Below are positions 39,986-48,420 of a stretch of 64,000 nucleotides of DNA, one piece after another. The stretch spans positions 1-64,000 of the forward strand of contig JAUMSH010000052.1 in the NCBI GenBank assembly GCA_031292915.1, read 5' to 3'. Below the pieces are notes generated by a model. It had not been told where the DNA came from. It saw only the letters and a program-made list of their open reading frames with translations, and ran no database searches. The translations under genes and the position numbers were made by a program. The DNA is from Collinsella sp. (GTDB lineage Bacteria > Actinomycetota > Coriobacteriia > Coriobacteriales > Coriobacteriaceae). Position 1 is the stretch's first letter. Every line of letters starts with the position of its first letter.

Positions 39986-40363
39986 TTGCCTACTATTAAC
40001 CAGCTGGTTCGCCAGGGCCGTCGTTCCGTGCCCAAGAAGTCCAAGAACGCTGCTCTGCAGCACAACTCCCAGAAGCGCGGCGTGTGCACCCGCGTCTTCA
40101 CCACGAGCCCCAAGAAGCCGAACTCGGCTCTTCGTAAGGTTGCCCGTGTTCGCCTTGTCAACGGCATCGAAGTTACTGCTTACATCCCGGGTGAGGGCCA
40201 CAACCTGCAGGAGCACTCCATCGTGCTCGTCCGCGGCGGTCGTGTCCGTGACCTCCCTGGTGTCCGTTATCACGTAATCCGTGGCGCCTACGACGCTGCT
40301 CCGGTCCAGAACCGTATGCAGGCCCGTTCCAAGTACGGTGCTAAGCGCCCCAAGGCCAAATAA
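39986..40363 (+). CDS. rpsL: 30S ribosomal protein S12
   Basis: Decoding-centre protein of 125 residues. TTG start at 39986, seven bases after AAGGAG; no other start fits MPTINQLVRQGR. The loop motif TTSPKKPNSALRKVARVRL and PGEGHNLQEHSIVLVRGGRV are universal; the lysines in KKPNS and the region RVKDLPGVRY-like (here RVRDLPGVRY) are where streptomycin-resistance changes occur in other species. Confidence 0.98.
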   Translation: MPTINQLVRQGRRSVPKKSKNAALQHNSQKRGVCTRVFTTSPKKPNSALRKVARVRLVNGIEVTAYIPGEGHNLQEHSIVLVRGGRVRDLPGVRYHVIRGAYDAAPVQNRMQARSKYGAKRPKAK

Positions 40364-40436
40364 GCCAGATAACGTTTTGATACTTTCGCCGTGTGCCGCC
40401 TAAGCGCCGCACGGTAGACACTTAAGGAGATTTCAC

Positions 40437-40910
40437 ATGCCGCGTCGTGCAGCAGCTAATCGTCGTGAGGTTCAGCCTGACGCCGTTTACAACAACCGCC
40501 TGGTGACTCAGCTCATCAACAAGGTCCTTCTTGACGGCAAGAAGGCCACCGCTGAGCGCATCGTTTACACCGCTTTCGAGATCGTTGCCGAGAAGTCCGA
40601 GGGTGGCGACGCTCTCGCTACCTTCAAGAAGGCTATGGACAACGTCAAGCCCACGCTCGAGGTTAAGCCCAAGCGTGTCGGTGGCGCTACCTATCAGGTC
40701 CCGATGGAGGTCAACTCCCGTCGTTCCACCGCTCTGGGTATCCGCTGGATCGTCAACTTCTCCCGCGCTCGCAAGGAGAAGACCATGGCCGAGCGTCTCG
40801 CCAACGAGATCCTCGACGCTTCCAACGGCCTGGGCGCTTCCGTCAAGAAGCGTGAGGACGTCTTCAAGATGGCCGAGGCCAACCGCGCGTTCTCTCACTA
40901 TCGTTGGTAA
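40437..40910 (+). CDS. rpsG: 30S ribosomal protein S7
   Basis: Head-nucleating protein of the small subunit, 157 residues. Begins MPRRAAANRREVQPDAVYNN; contains NVKPTLEVKPKRVGGATYQVP and the C-terminal RAFSHYRW. AAGGAG lies eight bases upstream. 73 bases after rpsL and 19 before fusA, so in one operon. Confidence 0.98.
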   Translation: MPRRAAANRREVQPDAVYNNRLVTQLINKVLLDGKKATAERIVYTAFEIVAEKSEGGDALATFKKAMDNVKPTLEVKPKRVGGATYQVPMEVNSRRSTALGIRWIVNFSRARKEKTMAERLANEILDASNGLGASVKKREDVFKMAEANRAFSHYRW

Positions 40911-40929
40911 GTTAAGGTAAGGAACTAAC

Positions 40930-43029
40930 ATGGCTAAGCCTAAGTACAAGCTTTCCGATACCCGTAACATCGGCATCATGGCCCACATCGATGCCGGTAA
41001 GACCACCACGACCGAGCGTATTCTTTACTACACCGGTAAGACCCACAAGATCGGTGAGGTCCATGAGGGCGCTGCCACCATGGACTGGATGGTTCAGGAG
41101 CAGGAGCGCGGCGTAACCATTACCTCCGCTGCTACCACGTGCTTCTGGAACAAGGACGGTAAGGACTACCGCATCCAGATCATCGACACCCCGGGCCACG
41201 TTGACTTCACCGCTGAGGTCGAGCGCTGCCTGCGCGTCCTCGATGGCGCTGTCGCCGTCTTCGACGCCGTTGCCGGCGTTCAGCCCCAGTCTGAGACCGT
41301 TTGGCGTCAGGCTTCTACCTTCAACGTCCCCCGTATCGCCTTCATCAACAAGTATGACCGCGTGGGCGCTGACTTCTTCAACGCTATCGAGACCATGAAG
41401 GATCGTCTCGACGCTAACGCCGTGGCCGCTCAGGTCCCGATGGGCGCCGAGGACAACTTCTGGGGCGTCATCGACCTGGTCACCATGACTGCATGGGACT
41501 TCAAGGCCGACGAGAAGGGTATGACCTACCCCGAGCCGATGGACGAGATCCCGGCTGAGTTTGCCGACATCGCTGCCACCAAGCGCGAGGAGCTCCTCGA
41601 CGCTGCTGCCAGCTTTGACGACGAGCTCATGGAGAAGATCCTCATGGAGGAGGACTTCACCGTCGAGGAGCTCAAGGCCGCTCTGCGCAAGGGCGTTCTG
41701 GCCAACGAGCTCAACCTCGTCTTCGTGGGCTCCGCCTACAAGAACAAGGGCGTTCAGGAGCTGCTCGACGCTGTCGTCGACTACCTGCCCAGCCCGCTCG
41801 ACGTTGAGGCCGTCACCGGTACCGATCCGGACACCGGCGAGGAGATCCAGCGTCATCCTTCCTTCGACGAGCCCTTCTCCGGCCTGGTCTTCAAGATCAT
41901 GACCGACCCGTTCGTCGGTAAGCTCACCTATGTCCGCGTTTACTCCGGCCGCGCCGAGTCCGGCTCCTACGTGGTCAACGCTTCCAACGGTCAGCGCGAG
42001 CGCCTCGGCCGCATCCTCGAGATGAACGCCGCCGAGCGTATCGACCGTGACGACGCTGCCGCCGGCGACATCGTCGCTTGCGTCGGCTTCAAGAACTCCA
42101 CCACCGGTGACACCCTGTGCGAAGAGGGCAAGGAGATCGTCCTCGAGAAGATCGAGTTCGCTAAGCCCGTTATCGACGTTGCCATCGAGCCCAAGACCAA
42201 GGCTGAGCAGGACAAGATGTCCCTGGCTCTGACCAAGCTCGCCGAGGAGGACCCGACCTTCCAGGTGTCCACCAACCACGAGACCGGCCAGACCATCATC
42301 GCCGGCATGGGCGAGCTGCACCTCGAGATCATCGTCGACCGTCTGCTCCGCGAGTTCAAGGTTGACGCTAACGTTGGTAAGCCCCAGGTTGCCTACCGCG
42401 AGACCGCTGGTCACGACGTCGAGAAGGCTGAGGGCAAGTTCGTCCGTCAGTCCGGTGGTCGCGGTCAGTACGGCCACGCCGTCATCAAGCTCGAGAAGAT
42501 GGAGGAGGGCTTCGGCTACGAGTTCGTCAACGCTATCGTCGGCGGCGTCGTGCCCAAGGAGTACATCCCGTCCATTGACAAGGGCATCCAGGAGGCCCTG
42601 AACACCGGTGTTATCGCCGGCTTCCCGGTCCTCGACGTTAAGGTCACCCTGTTCGACGGTTCTTACCACGAGGTCGACTCCTCCGAGGCCGCCTTCAAGA
42701 TCGCCGGTTCCATGGCTATCAAGGATGCTCTCAAGAAGTCCGACCCGCAGCTGCTCGAGCCGATCATGGCTGTCGAGGTCGAGACCCCCGAGCAGTACAT
42801 GGGCGACGTTATGGGCAACCTCTCCGGTCGCCGCGGCAAGATCGAGGGCATGGAGGATCGCAAGAACAGCAAGCTCATCCGTGCCAAGGTGCCGCTGGGC
42901 GAGATGTTCGGTTACGCTACCGACCTTCGCTCCCAGACCCAGGGCCGTGCATCCTACACGATGCAGTTCGACTCTTATGAGCCCGCGCCCAAGTCCATCG
43001 TGGACGAGGTCATGAGCAAGAACGCCTAA
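40930..43029 (+). CDS. fusA: Elongation factor G
   Basis: Translocase GTPase of 699 residues. G1 AHIDAGKTTTTERIL, switch I with ERGVTITSAAT, G3 DTPGHVD and G4 NKYD (usually NKMD in bacteria). Domain IV has GGRGQYGHAVIKLE. It is followed by rpsJ rather than tuf. AAGGAAC precedes the ATG by five bases. Confidence 0.98.
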   Translation: MAKPKYKLSDTRNIGIMAHIDAGKTTTTERILYYTGKTHKIGEVHEGAATMDWMVQEQERGVTITSAATTCFWNKDGKDYRIQIIDTPGHVDFTAEVERCLRVLDGAVAVFDAVAGVQPQSETVWRQASTFNVPRIAFINKYDRVGADFFNAIETMKDRLDANAVAAQVPMGAEDNFWGVIDLVTMTAWDFKADEKGMTYPEPMDEIPAEFADIAATKREELLDAAASFDDELMEKILMEEDFTVEELKAALRKGVLANELNLVFVGSAYKNKGVQELLDAVVDYLPSPLDVEAVTGTDPDTGEEIQRHPSFDEPFSGLVFKIMTDPFVGKLTYVRVYSGRAESGSYVVNASNGQRERLGRILEMNAAERIDRDDAAAGDIVACVGFKNSTTGDTLCEEGKEIVLEKIEFAKPVIDVAIEPKTKAEQDKMSLALTKLAEEDPTFQVSTNHETGQTIIAGMGELHLEIIVDRLLREFKVDANVGKPQVAYRETAGHDVEKAEGKFVRQSGGRGQYGHAVIKLEKMEEGFGYEFVNAIVGGVVPKEYIPSIDKGIQEALNTGVIAGFPVLDVKVTLFDGSYHEVDSSEAAFKIAGSMAIKDALKKSDPQLLEPIMAVEVETPEQYMGDVMGNLSGRRGKIEGMEDRKNSKLIRAKVPLGEMFGYATDLRSQTQGRASYTMQFDSYEPAPKSIVDEVMSKNA

Positions 43030-43090
43030 GTTCGAGCTCCCTGTTACGTAATCCTGCGAGAACATCTCTCGCACTCTTTGGAGGTTTAAG

Positions 43091-43399
43091 TTGGCTACCC
43101 AGAAGATCCGCATTCGCCTCAAGGGCTATGATCACGAGGTCGTCGATCAGTCCGCGAAGCTCATCGTCGAGACCGCTCAGAAGACCGGCGCTCGCGTTTC
43201 CGGTCCTGTCCCCCTGCCCACCGAGCGCAACCTGTACACGGTTATCCGCTCGCCGCACGTGAACAAGGACTCCCGTGAGCAGTTCGAGATGCGCACCCAC
43301 AAGCGCCTCATCGACATCCTCGACCCCACCTCGGGCACCGTTGATTCGCTCATGCGTCTCGACCTCCCCGCTGGCGTCGACATCGACATCAAGCTCTAA
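43091..43399 (+). CDS. rpsJ: 30S ribosomal protein S10
   Basis: 102-residue S10 (also NusE, the NusG partner coupling transcription and translation). TTG start at 43091 with GGAGG six bases upstream. Landmarks: IRIRLKGYDHEVVDQSAKLI, GPVPLPTERNLYTVIRSPHVNKDSREQF. A hairpin (TGCGAGA/TCTCGCA, 43055-43073) lies in the fusA-rpsJ spacer. A terminator follows directly, so rpsJ is cut off from rplC, its usual next gene. Confidence 0.97.
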   Translation: MATQKIRIRLKGYDHEVVDQSAKLIVETAQKTGARVSGPVPLPTERNLYTVIRSPHVNKDSREQFEMRTHKRLIDILDPTSGTVDSLMRLDLPAGVDIDIKL

Positions 43400-43417
43400 A
43401 CGATATCGTTCATAGCT

Positions 43418-43455
43418 TAAAGGGCCCCGCTGCCGTTACGGTAGCGGGGCCCTTT
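43418..43455. terminator. Bidirectional terminator between rpsJ and birA
   Basis: AAAGGGCCCCGCTGCCG pairs with CGGTAGCGGGGCCCTTTT (15-16 bp, one G-U), with A and T tracts on the two sides. It serves the convergent genes rpsJ and birA. Confidence 0.92.
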
Positions 43456-43515
43456 TGTTTTGAATGATGGTTTTGGACCGCCGGGCAAGGCTGCCGAGAG
43501 GGTGGTTGTGATGCC

Positions 43516-44292
43516 CTATTTGCTCAAGGGGCGCAAAGACGCCTCCTCAAAATGGAAGAAACGCAAGCCGTCTTTCGTTTCGATGCACGCGCGACCAAAG
43601 CCATCGACCGTTTTAAAGATGCCTCGCGCCAGCTCGTCTCCAGCGGGGGAGCGGGCGATAATGTGCTCCCCAATCCAATTGAGGTGAGCGATATATTCGT
43701 CGCGGACGGGCGCGAGCGGACCGGCGTCTTCTTCCTTGGCGTTGAGGCGTTCTGCCCAGGCATCTACAGCGTCTATAACTGCGTGATAAACCTCATCGAG
43801 GAGCATGTCGACGGCGGGAACGCTCTCGTTGAGGTCCGAGAGGCCAATTGCCGCCAGGCCGCCATCGGGCACCTCTTGGGGCGTGTAGTTTACGTTGACG
43901 CCAATGCCGCAGACGGCGAAAGGTTTGCCTTCGTTATCGCGTGCGGCCTCGACCAGAATGCCGCCGAGCTTGCGTCCTCGCGCGACCAGGTCGTTGGGCC
44001 ATTTGAGGCCAATTTCGTTTGCAAGACCCTGCTTTTCGAGCGCCTCGAGTACCGCTAGGCCGCTGACGGCGGCAAGACCAGAGAACTTTGCAGGATTAAC
44101 GCATGGGCGCAGGACAAGCGAAAGCAATAAGTTGCCGACGGTTGAGTCCCACTTGTGCCCGCGCCGGCCGCGTCCTGCTGTTTGAGCCCGGGCGGCAAGT
44201 CCTGTGCCGTGCGGCGCTCCCTGTTTTCCTGCTTCGAGCAGGTCATCGTTGGTCGATCCGGTTACGTCGACTATCGTTAATTTGGCATCCAT
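43516..44292 (-). CDS. birA: Biotin-[acetyl-CoA carboxylase] ligase, short form
   Basis: Attaches biotin to the lysine of AccB; 258 residues. The biotinoyl-AMP loop GRGRRGHKWDS, the KWPNDLVARGRKLGGILVE motif and GIGVNVNY are intact. There is no N-terminal helix-turn-helix, so it cannot repress genes as E. coli BirA does. AGGAGG lies nine bases before the start. It is divergent from the fab operon whose accB product it modifies, a sensible shared control region. Confidence 0.94.
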   Translation of the reverse strand: MDAKLTIVDVTGSTNDDLLEAGKQGAPHGTGLAARAQTAGRGRRGHKWDSTVGNLLLSLVLRPCVNPAKFSGLAAVSGLAVLEALEKQGLANEIGLKWPNDLVARGRKLGGILVEAARDNEGKPFAVCGIGVNVNYTPQEVPDGGLAAIGLSDLNESVPAVDMLLDEVYHAVIDAVDAWAERLNAKEEDAGPLAPVRDEYIAHLNWIGEHIIARSPAGDELARGIFKTVDGFGRACIETKDGLRFFHFEEASLRPLSK

Positions 44293-44386
44293 AATGGTTG
44301 CTACCTCCTAAGTTAATAAGGCAATCGCGTAATGGTGTCGAGAGATAGACACAATGTGAAGCCTTTGTCGCATTTGGACAATTTAA

Positions 44387-44450
44387 TGTTAACACGTCAA
44401 CAACGACTAAAATGCGCTATCCTCTCTTGGTCGATGTAAACACGTCAACA
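44387..44450. promoter_or_regulatory. Twin palindromic operators in the birA-fabH control region
   Basis: TGTTAACACGTCAACA (44387-44402) and TGTAAACACGTCAACA (44435-44450) share 15 of 16 bases, are both palindromes of the form TGTTrACryGTyAACA, and are 48 bp apart. A -10-like TATCCT lies between them. This is a likely binding site of a fatty-acid-synthesis regulator; the regulator is not encoded nearby. Confidence 0.6.
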
Positions 44451-44468
44451 ACTCAAAGGAGGCTAGTG

Positions 44469-45428
44469 ATGGGTTTCACGATTCTTGGAACAGGCTCGGC
44501 GCTTCCTGAGCGCAGTGTTTCCAATGACGAGCTGTCTGAGTTCCTCGATACCTCGGATGAGTGGATTTTTACCCGCACAGGTATCAAGAGCCGCCACGTC
44601 TGCACCACCGAGTCACTTGACGACCTTGCCGTAGCGGCGAGCGAGCGGGCACTCCAGGTGTCCGGAATCGACGCGAGCCAGCTGGATCTGATCGTCTGTT
44701 CGACGACGACGGGTGACCACCTTGTTCCCGCTGAGGCGTGTGCCGTTGCTGAGCGACTTGGCGCGACGTGCCCTGCCTTCGATGTCTCGGCGGCCTGCGC
44801 CGGCTTCGTATTTGCGCTCGATGTCGCCGAGGGCTATATCGCCCGCGGTCGTGCCGAGCACGTGCTGGTCGTTGCAGCCGAGCAGATGACGCGCGCGCTC
44901 GACTGGACCGATCGCGCCACCTGCGTGCTCTTTGGCGATGGGGCAGGCGCCGCAGTGATTGGGACTGGGGGAGACAGCCCCCTTGCCGTTGAGCTTTCGA
45001 CGGCACCCGACGTCGAGACGTTGCGCGTTCCCGGCCTGGTCGGCACCTCGCCGTTTAAGGCCTCCGCAGATAGCGCGAGCGTGCTGTCCATGAATGGTCG
45101 CCGCGTGTTCAAGTTCGGCGTCAACGCCATCTGCGACACGGTCCATAAGCTTGCGATCGATGCGGGCATTTCGGTCGAAGACATCGATCATTTTGTATTC
45201 CATCAGGCTAACGAACGAATCCTGAGTCAGGCGGTCAAGCGCCTCGGCGTGCCAGACGAGCGCGTGGTTCGAACGCTGCGCGAGACCGGCAACATTTCGA
45301 GCGCCTGCATTCCGCTTGCCCTCGACCGGCTGGCAAACGCCGGTGCGCTTCACACGGGCGACGCCATCGCCTTGGTTGGATTTGGCGCCGGTCTGGATAT
45401 AGGTGGCTACCTGCTTCGCTGGAAGTAG
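44469..45428 (+). CDS. fabH: 3-oxoacyl-ACP synthase III (initiation)
   Basis: Condenses acyl-CoA with malonyl-ACP to start fatty-acid synthesis; 319 residues. Catalytic Cys110 in DVSAACAGF, His in VFHQANERI and Asn in RETGNISSA. The start at 44469 follows AGGAGG by six bases (a GTG three bases earlier is an alternative). First gene of a ten-gene operon with gaps of 2-50 bases. The preceding leader carries the twin palindromes. Confidence 0.96.
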   Translation: MGFTILGTGSALPERSVSNDELSEFLDTSDEWIFTRTGIKSRHVCTTESLDDLAVAASERALQVSGIDASQLDLIVCSTTTGDHLVPAEACAVAERLGATCPAFDVSAACAGFVFALDVAEGYIARGRAEHVLVVAAEQMTRALDWTDRATCVLFGDGAGAAVIGTGGDSPLAVELSTAPDVETLRVPGLVGTSPFKASADSASVLSMNGRRVFKFGVNAICDTVHKLAIDAGISVEDIDHFVFHQANERILSQAVKRLGVPDERVVRTLRETGNISSACIPLALDRLANAGALHTGDAIALVGFGAGLDIGGYLLRWK

Positions 45429-45479
45429 TTGCACATACGTAAGAAAAATGCCCCAGGGCACAACCAAAGGAGAACTACC

Positions 45480-45716
45480 ATGGCAGATCAGAAGACCTTC
45501 GAGCGCGTTTGCGACGTTATCCGCGAGACCGCCGGTCTTGACGATGTTGAGATGAAGCCCGAGTCCACGCTCGAGGAGATTGGTCTCGACAGTCTGGGCA
45601 CCGTCGAGATCCTCGTCGCCGTCGAGGACGAGTTTGGTATCCAGCTCGATACCGAGGAGAACCCCAAGACGGTCGGCGAGTTCGCCGATACGGTCGAGGC
45701 GGCATTGGAGAAGTAG
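45480..45716 (+). CDS. acpP: Acyl carrier protein
   Basis: 78-residue acidic carrier. Ser38 in EIGLDSLGTVEIL takes the phosphopantetheine arm. AAAGGAG precedes the ATG at 45480; the longer frame from 45429 would add a basic lead not seen in ACPs. Confidence 0.96.
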   Translation: MADQKTFERVCDVIRETAGLDDVEMKPESTLEEIGLDSLGTVEILVAVEDEFGIQLDTEENPKTVGEFADTVEAALEK

Positions 45717-45718
45717 AG

Positions 45719-46663
45719 ATGCTCAAGACTCCTCTCTGCGATCTGCTCGGCATCGAAAAGCCCGTGTTCCAGGGCGGTATGGCTTGGATTGCCGATGCCT
45801 CGCTGGCGTCCGCAGTGTCCGAGGCGGGTGGCTTAGGCATCATCGCGGCCATGAACGCCGACGCCAACTGGCTTCGCGACCAGATTCATAAGCTGCGCGC
45901 CAGGACGGATAAGCCCTTTGGCGTCAACGTCATGCTCATGAGCCCGTTTGCCGACGAGGTCGCGCAGGTCGTGATTGACGAGCGAGTGCCGGTCGTCGTG
46001 ACGGGCGCCGGCAATCCCGCCAAGTACATGAAGGCGTGGAACGAGGCGGGCATCAAGGTCATCCCGGTCGTTGCCTCGGTGGCGCTGGCGCGCCTCGTGG
46101 CACGTCGTGGAGCCACGGCGGTTGTTGCCGAGGGTACCGAATCGGGCGGCCATATTGGCGAGACCTCGACGATGGCACTGGTGCCGCAGGTCGTCGATGC
46201 GGTTGACATTCCCGTCGTGGCCGCCGGCGGTATTGCCGACGGCCGCGGCGTGGCGGCCGCCTTTATGCTGGGCGCCGAAGGCGTGCAAGTGGGTACGCGC
46301 TTTCTGGTCGCAGACGAGTGCACCGTCTCGGAGCAGTACAAAGAGATGGTCCTGAAGGCCAACGACACTTCGACGCGTGCGACCGGTCGCTCGACGGGAC
46401 ATCCAGTGCGCGCCCTCAAGAGCCCCTTCACCAACGCCTATGCCAAGAGCGAGGGTTCCGGCGCGAGTGCCGAGGAGCTCGGTGCTATGGGAACCGGTGC
46501 GCTGCGTAAGGCCGCCAAGGACGGCAACTACGAAGAGGGTTCGTTTTTGTGTGGACAGATTGCCGGCATGGTCAACGAGCGCCAGAGCGCACGCGAAATC
46601 GTTGACGACCTGGTCGATGGCGCCGAGCGCGTCCTGAAGGGTGCGTGCGCATGGGTGGCGTAG
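45719..46663 (+). CDS. fabK: Enoyl-ACP reductase II (FMN-dependent)
   Basis: FMN enzyme of 314 residues that makes the last reduction of each elongation cycle. It belongs to the nitronate-monooxygenase-like TIM barrel: FQGGMAWIADASLASAVSEAGGLGIIAA at the N-terminus, VVAEGTESGGHIGE and PVVAAGGIADGRGVAAAFMLGAEGVQVGTRFL (FMN phosphate site). It replaces FabI, which is absent from this operon. Starts two bases after acpP and overlaps fabD by 13. Confidence 0.93.
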   Translation: MLKTPLCDLLGIEKPVFQGGMAWIADASLASAVSEAGGLGIIAAMNADANWLRDQIHKLRARTDKPFGVNVMLMSPFADEVAQVVIDERVPVVVTGAGNPAKYMKAWNEAGIKVIPVVASVALARLVARRGATAVVAEGTESGGHIGETSTMALVPQVVDAVDIPVVAAGGIADGRGVAAAFMLGAEGVQVGTRFLVADECTVSEQYKEMVLKANDTSTRATGRSTGHPVRALKSPFTNAYAKSEGSGASAEELGAMGTGALRKAAKDGNYEEGSFLCGQIAGMVNERQSAREIVDDLVDGAERVLKGACAWVA

Positions 46664-47577
46664 CGTTTTTGTTTGCCGGCCAGGGTGCCCAGCACCCCGC
46701 GATGGGCGTCGACTTGATCGAGACATCGCCGGCGGCTGCCGAGGTGTTCGCCATTGCCGATGAGGTGCGCCCGGGGACGAGCGAGCAGTGCCGGAGCGCC
46801 TCCAAGGAGGAGCTCTCGCAGACCGAGAACACGCAGCCGTGCGTGTTCGTGCACGACTTGGCTGTCGCCGTCGCCCTGCGCGAGCGCGGCGTGGTGCCTG
46901 CCGCCTGTGCGGGATTCTCGCTGGGCGAGGTCGCTGCACTCACCTTTGCGGGGGCATTCGATACGCGAGCGGGTTTTGAGCTCGTGTGTGAGCGCGCGGC
47001 ATTGATGGCCACGGCGGCCGAGCGTCACCCCGGCGGCATGCGCGCCGTCATCAAACTTGATGCTGCGCAAGTCGAGAACCTGGCTGCGCAGGCCGGCGAG
47101 GACTGCTGGCCGGTCAACTACAACAGTCCCCAGCAGACGGTTGTGGCCGGAGCGCCCGATGCGCTGCAGACCCTCGACGTCCTAGTAAAAGAGGCTGGCG
47201 GCCGCGCCATGAAGGTCGCGGTGTCGGGTGCATTTCATAGCCCCTATATGGCCGAGGCGGCCTGTGGCCTTGCCGCATATATTGAGGCCGGTCACGCGCC
47301 GTCCCCGTTGCTCATTCCTGTTTTGGAAAATATGACAGCGGCGCCCTATCCGGCGGACCCCCAGACGGCATCGGAGGTGCTGGCCAACCAGGTGAGTCAT
47401 GCCGTGCGCTGGGTCGACACGCTGCATGCTCTGCAGGATCAAGGCATCGACACGTTTATTGAGGTCGGCCCCGGCAAAACGCTGTCCGGCCTGGTCAAGC
47501 GTACGTTGAGCGACGTTCGTGTGTATTCGTGCGAGACGGCCGAGCAAGTCGCAGCTATTGCCGACGAGCTCGCATAG
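46651..47577 (+). CDS. fabD: Malonyl-CoA:ACP transacylase
   Basis: Loads malonate on ACP; 308 residues from the ATG at 46651 (a GTG at 46645 with AAGGG five bases upstream is equally possible). FLFAGQGAQHPAMG at the start, nucleophile Ser in GFSLGEVAAL, and catalytic His in SGAFHSPYM. It overlaps the end of fabK by 13 bases, implying coupled translation. Confidence 0.95.
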   Translation: MGGVAFLFAGQGAQHPAMGVDLIETSPAAAEVFAIADEVRPGTSEQCRSASKEELSQTENTQPCVFVHDLAVAVALRERGVVPAACAGFSLGEVAALTFAGAFDTRAGFELVCERAALMATAAERHPGGMRAVIKLDAAQVENLAAQAGEDCWPVNYNSPQQTVVAGAPDALQTLDVLVKEAGGRAMKVAVSGAFHSPYMAEAACGLAAYIEAGHAPSPLLIPVLENMTAAPYPADPQTASEVLANQVSHAVRWVDTLHALQDQGIDTFIEVGPGKTLSGLVKRTLSDVRVYSCETAEQVAAIADELA

Positions 47578-47607
47578 TCCACAGGGCTGTAACCCGAAAG
47601 GAATGAC

Positions 47608-48381
47608 ATGGGCAACTTGAACAACGGCGCGCTCGAGCGCAACGACTCACGTCGCGTGGCACTGGTCACGGGCGGCTCGCGGGGTATCGGCCGCGCCTGC
47701 GCTATCGGTCTGGCGGAGGACGGCTTTGATATCGCCGTCGTCTATGCCGGCAGCGTCGATGCGGCGCGCGAGACGTGCGAAGCCTGCGAGGCCGCTGGTG
47801 CCACAGCTCGCGCATATCAATGCGACGTGGCCGATCCCGCTGCCGTCAACGCGTGCGTGGAAGCGGTCCTCAACGACTTTGGCTCCATTTGGGCGCTCGT
47901 CAACAACGCTGGCATCACCCGCGATGGCCTGCTCATGCGTATGGGTGATGACGCCTTCGATCGCGTGCTCGATGTCAATCTTAAAGGAACGTTTAACACG
48001 ACGCGCGCGCTCACCAAGTCCTTTATGCGCCAGCGCGGCGGCTGCGTCGTCAACATGAGCTCGGTTGTGGGCCTGATGGGCAATGCCGGGCAGGCCAACT
48101 ACGCTGCCTCCAAGGCGGGCGTGATCGGCCTGACCAAGGCGGTGGCGCGCGAGCTTGCGCCCCGCGGTGTACGAGTGAACGCGGTCGCCCCCGGGTTTGT
48201 CGAGACAGATATGACGGCAAAGCTCTCGGAGAAGGTGCGTACGGTAACCGAGGAGCAGATTCCCCTTAAGCGTATGGCGCAGCCCGAAGAGGTGGCCGGT
48301 GCGGTGCGATTTTTAGTGAGCGATGCGGCTGCCTACATTACGGGCGAAGTCATACGCGTCGACGGCGGAATGGCGATGTAG
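47608..48381 (+). CDS. fabG: 3-oxoacyl-ACP reductase
   Basis: NADPH-dependent short-chain dehydrogenase of 257 residues. TGGSRGIGRA binds cofactor, NNAGITRDGL follows, and the catalytic residues are Ser in NMSSVVGLMG and YAASKAG. The first 14 residues (MGNLNNGALERNDS) are an extra hydrophilic lead. GAAAGGAAT lies eight bases before the ATG. Confidence 0.95.
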   Translation: MGNLNNGALERNDSRRVALVTGGSRGIGRACAIGLAEDGFDIAVVYAGSVDAARETCEACEAAGATARAYQCDVADPAAVNACVEAVLNDFGSIWALVNNAGITRDGLLMRMGDDAFDRVLDVNLKGTFNTTRALTKSFMRQRGGCVVNMSSVVGLMGNAGQANYAASKAGVIGLTKAVARELAPRGVRVNAVAPGFVETDMTAKLSEKVRTVTEEQIPLKRMAQPEEVAGAVRFLVSDAAAYITGEVIRVDGGMAM

Positions 48382-48420
48382 AAAGCAAGCCGGGTAAGCG
48401 GCTTGGATGAGGAGACCATG

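Noticed and set aside
40912..43122. 736-codon minus-strand frame opposite fusA
   Set aside because: Antisense shadow; composition (Leu, Val, Gly, Asp) mirrors sense codon bias and no family motif is seen.
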